This document shows, piece after piece, positions 31,802 through 40,611 of a stretch of 64,000 nucleotides of DNA. Where the stretch lies: contig NZ_JAPEMT010000001.1 in assembly GCF_026342435.1 (NCBI RefSeq), positions 558,001 to 622,000 on the forward strand, in the 5' to 3' direction. The DNA comes from Streptomyces sp. NBC_00237. Its GTDB lineage: Bacteria; Actinomycetota; Actinomycetes; Streptomycetales; Streptomycetaceae. The translations under genes and the position numbers were made by a program. Numbering within the stretch: position 1 is the stretch's first letter; each line of letters begins with the position of its first letter. Below the pieces are notes generated by a model. It did no database searches. It worked only from the letters and a program-made list of their open reading frames with translations, and was not told the DNA's origin.

Positions 31802-32737
31802 TTACGACTCGGTCCGGTACATCAAGTCCGTTTCGTACGTGGTGAAGCCGAGCCGCTCGTAGACGGTCACCGCCGCGACGTTGTCCGCATCCACGTACAG
31901 GGAAGCGGTCGGCAGCCCTTCGGCGGCCAGGTGCCGCAGCCCGGTCGCGGTGAGCGCCTTGCCCAGCCCGCCCCCCTGCGCACCGGGCGCGATCCCGACG
32001 ACGTACACCTCGCCGAGCTGCTCGGCGCGGTGCACCTTGGTCCAGTGGAACCCGACGATTTCCCCACCCTCCTCGCGAACGGCGAGGAAGAACCCCTTCG
32101 GGTCGAACCACTCCTCCGCCATCCGGTCGTCCAGGTCCCGCTGCGTCAGCGACCCCTGCTCGGGGTGGTGCGCGAACGCGGCGGCGTTCACCGCGAGCCA
32201 GGCCGCGTCGTCCTGCCCCGGCACGAAGGTCCGTACGCGCACGCCCTCGGGGAACACGGGCTCCGCGATGTCCAGCGGCTGCGTCAACGGCCTCCGCAAC
32301 TGCCGCAGTTCCCTGAACATCGTCATCCCCAGCACCTGCGCCAGATGCCGCGCCGCCGACTTCCCGCCGTGCGCCCACACCCGCAGCCGCCGCCCGGACG
32401 CGTCCAGGAGGGCGTCGCCGAGCGCCCGCCCGTACCCCTTCCCGCGCTGCTCGGGATGTACGACGAGCTCGGCGGCGGGCGCCTCGACGGGGTCGGCCCC
32501 TTCGAGCTGGGCGTACCCGAGGAGGTCACCGCTGTCACGGTCGCTGATCAAAAAGTGCGTGACTCCCTCTCGCTTTCCGCCGCGCAGCTGGAGCCGCCCC
32601 TGCTCGGAAACGGCCTGCACGCCGTCCGAACGGGCCGCGTCGGACAGAAGCTCGATCACCTGGGCGGCCTGCTCCTCGTCGAGCGCGTCGAGGATCTGGA
32701 GGCGGCCGGGGCCGGGAAGGGTTGCGTCGCTGGTCAT
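31802..32737 (-). CDS. mshD: Mycothiol synthase
   Basis: A 311-residue double GNAT acetyltransferase that acetylates Cys-GlcN-Ins, the last step of mycothiol synthesis. Each half has an acetyl-CoA loop: VVHPEQRGKGYGRAL (first) and VGIAPGAQGGGLGKALT (second), with the C-terminal LYVDADNVAAVTVYERLGF typical of MshD. It starts at ATG 32737. It lies divergent from the 5'-nucleotidase gene. Confidence 0.92.
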   Translation of the reverse strand: MTSDATLPGPGRLQILDALDEEQAAQVIELLSDAARSDGVQAVSEQGRLQLRGGKREGVTHFLISDRDSGDLLGYAQLEGADPVEAPAAELVVHPEQRGKGYGRALGDALLDASGRRLRVWAHGGKSAARHLAQVLGMTMFRELRQLRRPLTQPLDIAEPVFPEGVRVRTFVPGQDDAAWLAVNAAAFAHHPEQGSLTQRDLDDRMAEEWFDPKGFFLAVREEGGEIVGFHWTKVHRAEQLGEVYVVGIAPGAQGGGLGKALTATGLRHLAAEGLPTASLYVDADNVAAVTVYERLGFTTYETDLMYRTES

Positions 32738-32771
32738 GGGGTCGAGGGTACGGCGAGACGCGCGTACGGCG

Positions 32772-32862
32772 AGGGGGAACGCCGAGGGGAAAGCCGAGGG
32801 AAAGCCGAGGGGAAAGCCGAAGGAAAGCCGAGGGAAAGCCGAGGGGAAAGCCGAGGGAACGC
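32772..32862. repeat. Tandem repeat of an AAAGCCGAGGG-like unit
   Basis: About eight copies of an 11-12 bp unit (GGGAAAGCCGAG with single-base length variation) lie upstream of mshD. The strand bias (purine-rich on +) could make triplex or slipped structures. The rest of the 292-bp gap shows only the nucleotidase ribosome site. Confidence 0.8.
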
Positions 32863-33029
32863 AGACCCGACGCGCCGCCTCCGGCCGAAAGGCCGACATC
32901 TACCCAAACCCTGACGTACCGCCAAAGGAAACCACCTCGTAACCCGTGACCCCCTGTTGCGCTACGCGCGTTGACTTTAGGCTCTCGAACGCACCCCGCA
33001 CCCTTCACGCTGAACTCACAAGGGGACAG

Positions 33030-34865
33030 ATGTCAGCGAATCCTCGTCCGAACCGTGCCGCCCGCCGGTTCCTCGTCGCCGCAGCCGGTCTCACCACCGT
33101 CGGCGCGCTCGTCGCCGCGCTGCCCGCGTCCGCGCAGGGCCACGGCGGCGGAAACGGCGACGGTGGCAACGGCCACCCGAAGCCGTCCCGCACGGTCGAC
33201 GTGCAGCTCCTCTCCTTCAACGACCTGCACGGCACCCTGGAGCCCCCGGCGGGCTCCTCGGGCAAGGTCGGCACGGTCGACGCCGGTGGCGCGGAGCACC
33301 TGGCGACCAGCCTCCGCAAGGCTCGCGCGGGCAAGAAGTACTCGGTCACGGCCGCCGCGGGCGACATGATCGGCGGCAGCCCCATGCTCTCCGGGCTGTT
33401 CCACGACGAGCCCACCGTCGAAGCCCTGAACAAGATGAAGCTCGACGTCTCCTCCGTCGGCAACCACGAGTTCGACGAGGGCTCCGCGGAACTGCTCCGC
33501 ATCCAGAACGGCGGCTGCCACCCCACCGAGGGCTGCTACGAGAAGGACAAGAAGGGCAAGCCCAAGAAGTTCAAGGGCGCCGACTTCCCGTACCTCTCCG
33601 CGAACGTCACCAAGGAGAAGACCGGCAAGCCGCTCCTCAAGCCGTACACGGTCTGGAAGAAGAACGGCGTCAAGATCGGCTTCATCGGCGTCACGCTGGA
33701 GAACACCCCGGGCGTCGTCACGGCCAACGGCGTCAAGGGCCTGAAGTTCCACGACGAGATAGAGACCGTCAACAAGTACGCCAAGGAGCTCGACCGGCAG
33801 GGCGTGAAGTCCATCGTCGCGCTCATCCACGAGGGCGGCGCGCCCGCCTCCAGCGCGTACGACTACAACTGCGACAGCCCCGGCCCCGGCGACGGCATCT
33901 CGGGTCCGATCACCGCCATCGCCAAGGGCATCAGCCCCAAGGTCGACGCGCTGGTCACCGGCCACACCCACCAGTCGTACGTCTGCACCATCCCCGACCC
34001 GGCGGGCAACCCCCGTCTGGTGACCTCCGCCGCCTCCTTCGGCAAGGTCTACACGGAGACGACGCTCACCTACGACCGCCGTACCAAGGACATCGTCCGC
34101 ACCACGGCCAAGTCGCCGACCTCGCGCAACTACATCGTCACCCGTGACCAGCCCGAGCGGAAGAAGCTGGGCGCGGACATGCGGGACCTGATCGAGCGCT
34201 GGAACGTCCTCGCGGCCCCGATCGCGAACCGCCCCCAGGGCTACATCTCCGCCGACATCAACGGCCGTGGCTCCACGGCGATGGAGAAGCCCCTCGGCAA
34301 CCTCATCGCCGACGCCCAGCAGCAGGGCCTGTCCGCAGCCGACAAGGGCGGCGCGCAGATCGCGCTGATGAACCCGGGCGGCATCCGCTCGGACCTCGTC
34401 TTCAAGGCGTCGGGCGCGGAAGGGGACGGCGTCGTCACCTACGGCGAAGCCTTCACGGTCCAGCCCTTCACCAACCTCATGAACGTCGTCGACCTCACCG
34501 GCGCCGACCTCATCGCGGCCCTGAAGCAGCAGGTCAGCGGCCTGAACGAGGCATCCCCCCGGATCCTCCAGATATCCAAGGGCCTGACCTACACCCTGGA
34601 CCTGACCAAGAAGGGCGCCGACCGCATCGACGCCGCCACGGTTCTGCTCAACGGTGCGGCCATCGACCCGGCCAAGACCTACCGCGTCGCGATGAACGAG
34701 TTCCTGGCAGGCGGCGGCGACAACTTCCCCGCCCTCGCCCTCGGCAAGAACAAGCTCAACGCGGCCTCCGACCTGGACGTCTTCAACGCCTACCTGGCCG
34801 CGAACTCCAGCGCCGCCAAGCCGATCGCCCCGCCGGTCACGGACCGCATCAAGATCGTGCAGTAA
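33030..34865 (+). CDS. Secreted bifunctional metallophosphatase/5'-nucleotidase
   Basis: A 611-residue exported enzyme releasing phosphate from extracellular nucleotides. The signal peptide (RRFLVAAAGLTTVGALVAAL, then PASAQG) ends near residue 35. The metallophosphatase domain has SFNDLHG, AAGDMIGG, GNHEFDEG and GHTHQSY metal motifs; the C-terminal nucleotide-recognition domain includes NPGGIRSDL and FLAGGGDNFPAL. An AGGGGAC ribosome site precedes ATG 33030. Confidence 0.93.
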   Translation: MSANPRPNRAARRFLVAAAGLTTVGALVAALPASAQGHGGGNGDGGNGHPKPSRTVDVQLLSFNDLHGTLEPPAGSSGKVGTVDAGGAEHLATSLRKARAGKKYSVTAAAGDMIGGSPMLSGLFHDEPTVEALNKMKLDVSSVGNHEFDEGSAELLRIQNGGCHPTEGCYEKDKKGKPKKFKGADFPYLSANVTKEKTGKPLLKPYTVWKKNGVKIGFIGVTLENTPGVVTANGVKGLKFHDEIETVNKYAKELDRQGVKSIVALIHEGGAPASSAYDYNCDSPGPGDGISGPITAIAKGISPKVDALVTGHTHQSYVCTIPDPAGNPRLVTSAASFGKVYTETTLTYDRRTKDIVRTTAKSPTSRNYIVTRDQPERKKLGADMRDLIERWNVLAAPIANRPQGYISADINGRGSTAMEKPLGNLIADAQQQGLSAADKGGAQIALMNPGGIRSDLVFKASGAEGDGVVTYGEAFTVQPFTNLMNVVDLTGADLIAALKQQVSGLNEASPRILQISKGLTYTLDLTKKGADRIDAATVLLNGAAIDPAKTYRVAMNEFLAGGGDNFPALALGKNKLNAASDLDVFNAYLAANSSAAKPIAPPVTDRIKIVQ

Positions 34866-34883
34866 GTCCGACCGCACGCACGC

Positions 34884-34924
34884 GAAGGGGCGGCACCCGG
34901 GAATCTCCCGGGTGCCGCCCCTTC
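34884..34924 (+). terminator. Strong hairpin terminator after the 5'-nucleotidase gene
   Basis: Perfect 19-bp arms starting GAAGGGGCGGCACCCGGGA with a 3-base loop, 18 bp after the stop codon. Confidence 0.9.
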
Positions 34925-34961
34925 TGCTTCGGTTGTGGTGGTGGCTGCGGTGCGCGGGGTT

Positions 34962-35346
34962 TCACCGGGCCACCAGCTCCAGCCGCTCCCCGCCCGCGAA
35001 GCTCTCGCGGAGGCGGCGGTCGTGGGTGGCGACGACCAGGGTGCCGGGGAAGGCGGCGAGGGCGGCTTCCAGCTCCTCCACCAGGGCGGGGGCGAGGTGG
35101 CCGGTGCCGCCGGGGGGGGGCGGTGACGGTGAGGGTGCCGTTGTCGGGGAGTTCGCGGCCCGCGACGAGCCGGAGCAGGGTCGACTTGCCCGACCCGTTG
35201 TCGCCGACGACGCCGACCTTCTCGCCGGGGCGGACGGTGAGGGACACCCGGTCGAGGACGGTGCGGTCGCCGTAGCGCTTGGTGAGGTCGAGGAGGGTGA
35301 GCTGGGTGGTGGCTGCGGTGAGGGGGGTGCTTGGGGCTCGGAACAA
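34962..35346 (-). pseudogene. Broken ABC-F ATPase (internal deletion plus frameshift)
   Basis: Reading leftward from TTG 35346 (AAAGGA six bases before), the frame encodes LTLLDLTKRYGDRTVLDRVS and Walker A VVGDNGSGKSTLL, then loses frame at a run of nine G at 35112-35120. A different frame then gives LAPALVEELEAALAAFPGTL and VVATHDRRLRESFAGG, the D-loop/H-loop end of an ABC-F domain. The signature and Walker B region that should lie between is deleted. ABC-F proteins protect ribosomes from antibiotics. A one-base change in the G run would restore a continuous but still deleted protein. Confidence 0.72.
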
Positions 35347-35382
35347 GTGGGGTCCTTTGAGAGGCGGCTGAGGCCGCAAGAC

Positions 35383-35457
35383 AGAGACGAACCGTTCCGT
35401 CTCGCTTGAACGAAGACAGACCCCTGTGGCACCTCTGGCAAGACGTTCCGTCTCGTT
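35383..35457. promoter_or_regulatory. Possible operator repeats upstream of the broken ABC-F gene
   Basis: CGTTCCGTCTCG occurs twice in direct orientation (35393-35404 and 35444-35455), 51 bp apart; the first copy is preceded by GAGACGAAC, making an imperfect palindrome GAGACG...CGTCTC. Such sites suit a TetR-type repressor, but no such gene remains next to it. Confidence 0.4.
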
Positions 35458-35474
35458 GGCTTGCCGGGTGCCCC

Positions 35475-35972
35475 TTACTCGGCGGCCAAGCGGCGTGAGA
35501 GCTCCTCCTGCGGGACGTCCTCCAGCGGCATCAGGAACGCCCACACATGACCCGACGGGTCCTTGAGGATGGCCGTGCGATTGCCGTGGAACATGTCCGT
35601 CGGAGGCTGAAGGATCTCCGCCCCGGCCGCCTCCGCGCGCTTCACCAGGCCGTCGACGTCCGGCACGTAGACGTGCAGCGTGACGGAGGTCCTGCCGCCG
35701 AGCGAGGACGGTGGGACGAAGGAGGGCAGCTCTGTCGCGCCCGGGGTGTCGTTGTCCGCGATGTCGTCGCCCAGCATCAGCACGGAGCCCGCGACGGCGA
35801 TCTCGGCATGCAGGATCCCGCCCCCCGGGGCCTCGACCCGGAAGTCCTCGCGCGCGCCGAACGCCCGCTGGTAGAAGTCGATCGCGGCGGCGGCGTCGGC
35901 GACCATGATGTGCGGGATCACGGCGTAGCGGTACCGGTCGGGGATGTCGGCGGGGGCGGAGTGTTCGGTCAT
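35475..35972 (-). CDS. VOC (glyoxalase/bleomycin-resistance fold) protein
   Basis: A 165-residue PhnB-like protein with paired beta-alpha-beta-beta-beta units: VIPHIMVADAAAAIDFYQRAF at the start, LHAEIAVAGSVLMLGDD in the middle and RTAILKDPSGHVWAFL at the end. Metal-ligand candidates are His20 and the Glu of LHAEI. Function cannot be assigned; it lies divergent from no regulator and in tandem orientation with the MerR gene. Confidence 0.85.
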   Translation of the reverse strand: MTEHSAPADIPDRYRYAVIPHIMVADAAAAIDFYQRAFGAREDFRVEAPGGGILHAEIAVAGSVLMLGDDIADNDTPGATELPSFVPPSSLGGRTSVTLHVYVPDVDGLVKRAEAAGAEILQPPTDMFHGNRTAILKDPSGHVWAFLMPLEDVPQEELSRRLAAE

Positions 35973-36126
35973 GGCGGACCTCCGGTGACGAGGGCCGCCG
36001 GTCGGTTCCTGCGGCTCTGGAACGAACTTAGAAGCTCAAGTTCCGTTGAGGTCAACTGTCCCGGAGGGGTGAGTCGGCTCTCAGCGCAGGTGGGACAGAC
36101 TCGGCGAGAACTGTCCCACCTGCCGT

Positions 36127-36885
36127 TCAGGCCAGGTGGCCTGTGGCGTAAGCGTCGATGGCGTCGCGCTGGAACGCCGCCAGGCCGGGTGCGACGGCCT
36201 CGTAGGCGGCACGCCATGCGGCGTTGTCGACGCAGGAGCGGCCGAACTCCCGGAACTCCTCCGGGGACACCGGCCGCAGGGTGGTCAGCGCCCGGTACTG
36301 ACCGTCGATCTCGGTCCGCACCGGTTCGGCGCCGGCCGGGTGGCCGTCGGCCATGAGCTCGGCGAGGCGGGCCATCCGGGCGGTGCGCTCGCGCTGCCCG
36401 GCCTCGACGTCCTGCGGGCTCATGTCCGCGACGCGCCGCGCGACCTGCTCGGCGTGCTCGGGGAAGTCACGCAGGGTCTCCTGGTACTGCTCCGGCTGGA
36501 CGCCGTCGAAGAGGTTCTCGGGGCGGTTGATGGTCATGGGGTTGCCGTCCTTCCTGGACTGCTCCAGTTCGGCGATCGTGCGGGAGACGGTGGCGGCCAG
36601 GGTGTCGAGCCGGTCCCGTTCGGCGAGCAGCCGCCGCTGGTGGCCGCGCAGGGCCTCCACCTCGTCGACCTGCTCGGTCAGGACCCGGCCGATGTCATCG
36701 AGACCCAGGCCCAGGGCCCGCAGCACGAGGATCTGCTGGAGGTCCAGCAACTCCCGCTCGCCGTAGTACCGGTAGCCGTTGGCCCCGATCCGGGCTGGCG
36801 CGAGCAGTCCGATCTCGTCGTAGTGCCGCAGGGTCCTGGCGGTCACGCCCGACATCCGGGCCACCTCGGCGATCGGCCAGTCCAT
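36127..36885 (-). CDS. MerR-family regulator with TipA-S type ligand domain
   Basis: A 252-residue regulator. The MerR winged helix (MDWPIAEVARMSGVTARTLR, then HYDEIGLLAPARIGANGYRYY) and coiled coil (~75-115) are followed by a helical TipAS-like domain with NLFDGVQPEQY and the paired-helix end. TipAL proteins of Streptomyces bind thiopeptide antibiotics through this domain and activate transcription. ATG 36885 has GAGGAG at good spacing; GTG 36894 does not. The hydrophobic drug sensed here is unknown. Confidence 0.87.
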   Translation of the reverse strand: MDWPIAEVARMSGVTARTLRHYDEIGLLAPARIGANGYRYYGERELLDLQQILVLRALGLGLDDIGRVLTEQVDEVEALRGHQRRLLAERDRLDTLAATVSRTIAELEQSRKDGNPMTINRPENLFDGVQPEQYQETLRDFPEHAEQVARRVADMSPQDVEAGQRERTARMARLAELMADGHPAGAEPVRTEIDGQYRALTTLRPVSPEEFREFGRSCVDNAAWRAAYEAVAPGLAAFQRDAIDAYATGHLA

Positions 36886-37015
36886 GGCCGTCACTCCTCA
36901 CGCGTACGCATCGCCTTGCGGGCCGGTCCTTCCGGCCCTGGTCACGACCGTAGAAGCTGCCGCAACGGCAATCACAAGTCCGGGCGTGAAGGTCGTTGTC
37001 GCCCCGGCACGTCCG

Positions 37016-37195
37016 CTAGGCGTCGACGCTCACGTACGAGTCGACGCTGATCGAGTGTCCGGCACCGGTGGTGAGGTCGGGGCGGCTTCCGTGGCCCTCC
37101 TCCGCGAGCCCTTCGGCGGTGAGGAAGTCGACGCTGAGGTTCACCGAGTCCTTGGTGAACCTCAGGGCGCCCGGTATGGGCGGACCGGATGCTCC
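37016..37195 (-). pseudogene. 3' remnant of an unidentified gene
   Basis: Within the 471-bp gap 36886-37356, a leftward frame with very strong G/C third-position bias encodes the end of a protein: RFTKDSVNLSVDFLTAEGLA then GHSISVDSYVSVDA and TAG. No plausible start is present and the upstream part merges with common intergenic sequence (GCGCAGTTCCCCGCGCCCCT type, ~37220-37250). I do not recognise the family. It is best read as the leftover of a deleted gene. Confidence 0.35.
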
Positions 37196-37356
37196 GCCGC
37201 CCAGGGATGTACGGGGCCCGGGCCCGCCCCACCAGGGGCGCGGGGAACTGCGCGATCAGCCATCACCCAGCCGCGCGGCGAGCGCTTTAGGCGAAGGGGT
37301 GGGGCCGGGGCATCTCCTGGGTGCACGCCAGCGCTGTGCGAGGGCCGGAGCAGGGC

Positions 37357-37542
37357 CTACTTGACCAGGGTCAGGAAGGTGTTCCAGGTGGGGTCGGTGA
37401 TGGTGATGACCGGGCTGCCGTCGGCGAGTTTGGTGTCGCGGAGGTGGGTGAGGCCGGGGGTGTTGTCGGCGACCTCGACGCAGTCGTCGGCGACCGGGCC
37501 GCTGTAGGAGGACTTGTGCCAGTTCAGGGTTTCGCTACTCAT
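37357..37542 (-). CDS. DUF397 domain protein
   Basis: A 61-residue protein with the family signature WHKSSYSGPVADDCVEVAD and a closing TDPTWNTFL. DUF397 proteins are encoded next to XRE/DUF5753 regulators in Streptomyces (whiJ-like loci) and are thought to antagonise them. Its ATG overlaps the regulator's stop region by eight bases, so the pair is coupled. Confidence 0.9.
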   Translation of the reverse strand: MSSETLNWHKSSYSGPVADDCVEVADNTPGLTHLRDTKLADGSPVITITDPTWNTFLTLVK

Positions 37543-38356
37543 GGAACCTCTTTAGGGCCTTTTGGGTTGCCGTTGCTGATTCCTCGACCGCCAGTGCGCG
37601 GGCAGCGAGGCGATCATAGACCTTCTGGTACCAGAGGACTTGGGATACTTCCTCGCTGTACGAACCGGTGTTGAAGCCCTCGGTGTATGCGCCCCGGGTG
37701 CCGTTGGGGAGGGTCAGGATCGACATGGTTCCCACGATGTGCCCTGCTCGGCTCGGGAGAATCCGCAAGGTGATGTTGGGCGATCCGTAGGTTTCCATGA
37801 GCCGGGCGAGTTGCGGCTCAGTAGCCCCGTACAGTGCGGACTCGGCGAGGACGACGGACATCCACGGTGGGTCCTGCCGCTCCCAGACGGCCTGGCGGGC
37901 CCTTCGCTGTTCGATCGTGCGGTCGACCTGCTCGGGGGTGCCTGCATTTGCGGTGAGGATCAACTCGCGCGTGTAGTCGGCAGTTTGCAGGAGGCCAGGA
38001 ACAATGTGCCCACAGGCATGGATCATCGCCGCCTCCTGCTGTCTGCGGAGGAATGGTTTCGCGTAGCCCACGTACGTTGCCTGATCCAGGATCTTGACCA
38101 GGTTCACCAGCTCCAGCGGACGCAGTCCCAGCACCGATTCGAGCTTCCTCGCCAGGCTGGTGTCCGGCGGCGCGTCACCCGTCTCCACCTCCGAGATTCG
38201 GGACTGGCTGGTGAAGACCCGCCGTGCCAGGAACGTCTGGGACCAGTCCTCGCCCGGGACCTTCGCGCGGGCCTTGGCGAGGCGGGCCTCCTGAACCACG
38301 TTCCCGATGTACTGCTCGATGTTCTCGCTGGGGTCCGGCTCCCGCATCCCTGGCAT
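37535..38356 (-). CDS. XRE-family regulator with DUF5753 domain (whiJ-like)
   Basis: A 273-residue DNA-binding protein: helix-turn-helix near residues 40-85 (TFLARRVFTSQSRISEVETG) and a C-terminal DUF5753 domain (GHIVPGLLQTADYTRELI, then RRARQAVWERQDPPWMSVVL). These regulators control development and antibiotic production in Streptomyces. Codon use is less GC-biased than in core genes, as usual for these mobile-like pairs. It diverges from the 95-residue gene at 38472. Confidence 0.9.
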   Translation of the reverse strand: MPGMREPDPSENIEQYIGNVVQEARLAKARAKVPGEDWSQTFLARRVFTSQSRISEVETGDAPPDTSLARKLESVLGLRPLELVNLVKILDQATYVGYAKPFLRRQQEAAMIHACGHIVPGLLQTADYTRELILTANAGTPEQVDRTIEQRRARQAVWERQDPPWMSVVLAESALYGATEPQLARLMETYGSPNITLRILPSRAGHIVGTMSILTLPNGTRGAYTEGFNTGSYSEEVSQVLWYQKVYDRLAARALAVEESATATQKALKRFHE

Positions 38357-38471
38357 ATGCCGCGCACCTCGATCGCAGTCCGATAGCGAACTCCTACCGA
38401 TCGTAACCGTGAGTGGTCAACCTGGAAGGAGAACAGCGGAGTTCAGCGCTCCGACAGCAGGAAGAAGAGGA

Positions 38472-38759
38472 ATGAACACCACACCCCCACGCGACTCCGC
38501 CCAGGAGCGGCAGAACCAGACCGCGACCGTCGCCTTCAACGAGCTCTTCGCAGCCATGGTGAAAGCGGGCACCCTCCTCCCGCACCTCGCCCTCTGCCTC
38601 GACGAGCCCGGCGTCCCCCTTGACCTCGGTCGGCTGAGCGCGCTGGACTGTCTCAACCTGGCCCGGCGGCTCAACCTCCTGCTGGCCCTGGAAGCCGAGG
38701 TCCGGAGATCGCGTACCGATCTCCTGGAGCGCAAGCGACGCAAGGCAGCGCAGAGTTGA
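38472..38759 (+). CDS. Small helical protein of unknown function in the whiJ-like cluster
   Basis: A 95-residue protein with a GAAGAGGA ribosome site. The predicted structure is mostly helix: NELFAAMVKAGTLLPHLALC, then a Leu-rich segment (LNLARRLNLLLALEAEVRRS) and a basic end. I recognise no domain. Its stop codon overlaps the TTG start of the next small gene, so they form an operon. Confidence 0.75.
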   Translation: MNTTPPRDSAQERQNQTATVAFNELFAAMVKAGTLLPHLALCLDEPGVPLDLGRLSALDCLNLARRLNLLLALEAEVRRSRTDLLERKRRKAAQS

Positions 38760-38917
38760 GTGCCGAGGACGGGGGTGAAGCGGTCCTCTGCCCCTCCTGC
38801 AAGAAGATCGTCCTGTGGATGGACGGTACGAGTCGCTGCCCGGCCTGCCGCGCACCGCTGCCGGTCCTCTATCCGGCCCCGCAGCCCCAGGCCCCTGACC
38901 AGGCATTCAAGGCTTGA
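38756..38917 (+). CDS. 53-residue zinc-knuckle protein with TTG start
   Basis: It starts at TTG 38756 inside the last codons of the preceding gene (TTGA overlap), with no other in-frame start. Two CxxC knuckles, LCPSCKKIVLW and SRCPACRAPL, would bind one zinc ion; a Pro/Gln-rich tail follows. Third positions are strongly G/C, supporting real coding. It resembles small zinc-ribbon proteins, with no known specific role. The 271 bp after it contain no further gene. Confidence 0.62.
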   Translation: MSAEDGGEAVLCPSCKKIVLWMDGTSRCPACRAPLPVLYPAPQPQAPDQAFKA

Positions 38918-39188
38918 GCTTCGAGACCTGAGGGTCGAGACGCTTTTACTCGGAAGAGGCTGGTGGGCACATTCCCACCCACCCGCCCTTCGCGCGCGCA
39001 AGCAGTGCCCGAGCAATGCGCGGGAAGCCAACTCGCCCGTTCAGCAAGGCGGGTGACGTTTCGTGATCGAGTGGCGGCAGCGCGTGGCGACCCTGTACGG
39101 TCCGTCACAACAGAACGGCCCCTGCGGGTGTTGGAAGCACCACACAGGGACCTGACCATTCCGATCGTAAACTCAGAAGGACGATCTC

Positions 39189-40157
39189 ATGGCTGTTGGC
39201 CAGCTTAGTCGTGCCCTCCACGCCCCCGCCCACCCCATGGCCTCTCCCGGCTTCGGGAAGCGCGAAGCTCCCGACCAGGAACCCCGCCGCAAGGGCGATT
39301 TCGCACACCTGCCCACGCGTGAAGCGGCCGTCGCGCAGTACATCGACCGGCTGCCCGAGGGTGCCGACATCAGCATCAAGACCCTCGCCCGCGAGATGGC
39401 CGCCTACGGCCAGTGCGCCATCGGCACCGCCCTCAACGCCCTCACCGCCGCCGGACACCTGCACCGCCGCCGCATCGGGCTCATGGACGACGAGGGCAAC
39501 GTCCGGCACGTCACCGAGTCCCACTTCAGCCGCACGCCCCGGCCCGCCGCCTGGTGGCACGACGTCTTCACCGAGAGCGTCCCGTCCTCCGGGTACGACG
39601 ACCCCGAGCCGGGCGTATCCGAAAGGGGCGGAGGGGACGAGGGCCGAGGCTTCCGCGCGCTGGCCCGGCTCGGGCGGCGCGAGCCGCAGTTGGCTCTGTC
39701 GGAGAACGAGTGCTACGCCCTCGCCGAAACGGCGGGGGAGTGGTTCCGGCGAGGGGCCAGCGAGACCCAACTCGTCTACGCGCTCACCCTGTTGCTGCCC
39801 GCCAGGGTCACTCACCCCTTCGGCTTCGTACAGGCGCGCCTGCTCGCCAAGCTGCCGCCGGAACTGCCCCCGGCCCCCCTCGCCGTACCGATGACCGAGT
39901 GCGTCGGATGCGGGGCGGCCGGGCGGCCCGAGGACTTCACGGGTGGGCTCTGCCGACCCTGCCGCAGTACGGAACCGGTGCGGTGCGCACAGGGCGATCG
40001 AGGGGGCTGCGGACGCCCCGCCTGCGCCGACCCCGCGTGCGGGCCCTCGCCCAAGGCCGTACGGGGCAAGGCCGCCCGCATCCGCCGGGAGATGCGGCTC
40101 CGCCGGGAACGCGAGGGCACACGCCCGGCGCACCGCCCACGTCGGGCACGCGCGTGA
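39189..40157 (+). CDS. Helix-turn-helix protein with C-terminal zinc-finger-like Cys cluster
   Basis: A 322-residue protein. A winged-helix segment lies at ~45-100 (AAVAQYIDRLPEGADISIKTLAREMAAY region), a helical middle domain follows, and near the C terminus comes ECVGCGAAGRPEDFTGGLCR with further Cys (GLCRPC, GGCGRPACADPACG), about nine Cys in all. The end is very basic (RRALRE-type Arg runs). This is a Streptomyces-restricted family often near XRE/DUF397 genes; I know no experimental function. Confidence 0.75.
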   Translation: MAVGQLSRALHAPAHPMASPGFGKREAPDQEPRRKGDFAHLPTREAAVAQYIDRLPEGADISIKTLAREMAAYGQCAIGTALNALTAAGHLHRRRIGLMDDEGNVRHVTESHFSRTPRPAAWWHDVFTESVPSSGYDDPEPGVSERGGGDEGRGFRALARLGRREPQLALSENECYALAETAGEWFRRGASETQLVYALTLLLPARVTHPFGFVQARLLAKLPPELPPAPLAVPMTECVGCGAAGRPEDFTGGLCRPCRSTEPVRCAQGDRGGCGRPACADPACGPSPKAVRGKAARIRREMRLRREREGTRPAHRPRRARA

Positions 40158-40167
40158 GCACAAGGGC

Positions 40168-40611
40168 TCAGGGTGCCGTGCACGCCTCGGCGATCGCGAG
40201 GCTGTGCTCGTAGAGGTGGTGTCGGGTGATCCGGCCGTCCTCGACGGTGAGACGCAGCGCGAAGGGGCCCTCGAAGGACTTTCCCGTCGCGCGTACGGTC
40301 CCCGAGAGGTGCCCCGTCAGGACGGCGTCCGGGCCGTCGACGAGGAAGGCGTCAAGGGAGGCCCGGGAGTCCTCCGGCACCGTGTACTCGGCCAACTCCC
40401 GCGCCTGAGCGGCGCATTCGGGTCCGGTGGAGCGCGGCCGGATCCACGGGGCTGCGGGGTTCTCGGCGAGCAGCCAGTCGACCTTGTCCGCGAAGAGCTC
40501 GACCATCCGCGCCTCGTTCCCGGCCATCCGCGCCGTGAGGAACTCCTGGACGACGCGACGGGTGTCCTCGGCAGTGGAAGGTGCGGTGTCGTCGGTGGGC
40601 TTGGCGGTCAT
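40168..40611 (-). CDS. SnoaL-like/NTF2-fold protein
   Basis: A 147-residue cone-shaped alpha+beta protein (VVQEFLTARMAGNEARMVEL; VDWLLAENPAAPW; GPFALRLTVEDGRITRHHLY). The family includes polyketide cyclases and small isomerases, but most members have no known substrate. ATG 40611 has GAGGAG five bases before. It is the last of three small leftward genes behind the TetR regulator. Confidence 0.82.
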   Translation of the reverse strand: MTAKPTDDTAPSTAEDTRRVVQEFLTARMAGNEARMVELFADKVDWLLAENPAAPWIRPRSTGPECAAQARELAEYTVPEDSRASLDAFLVDGPDAVLTGHLSGTVRATGKSFEGPFALRLTVEDGRITRHHLYEHSLAIAEACTAP

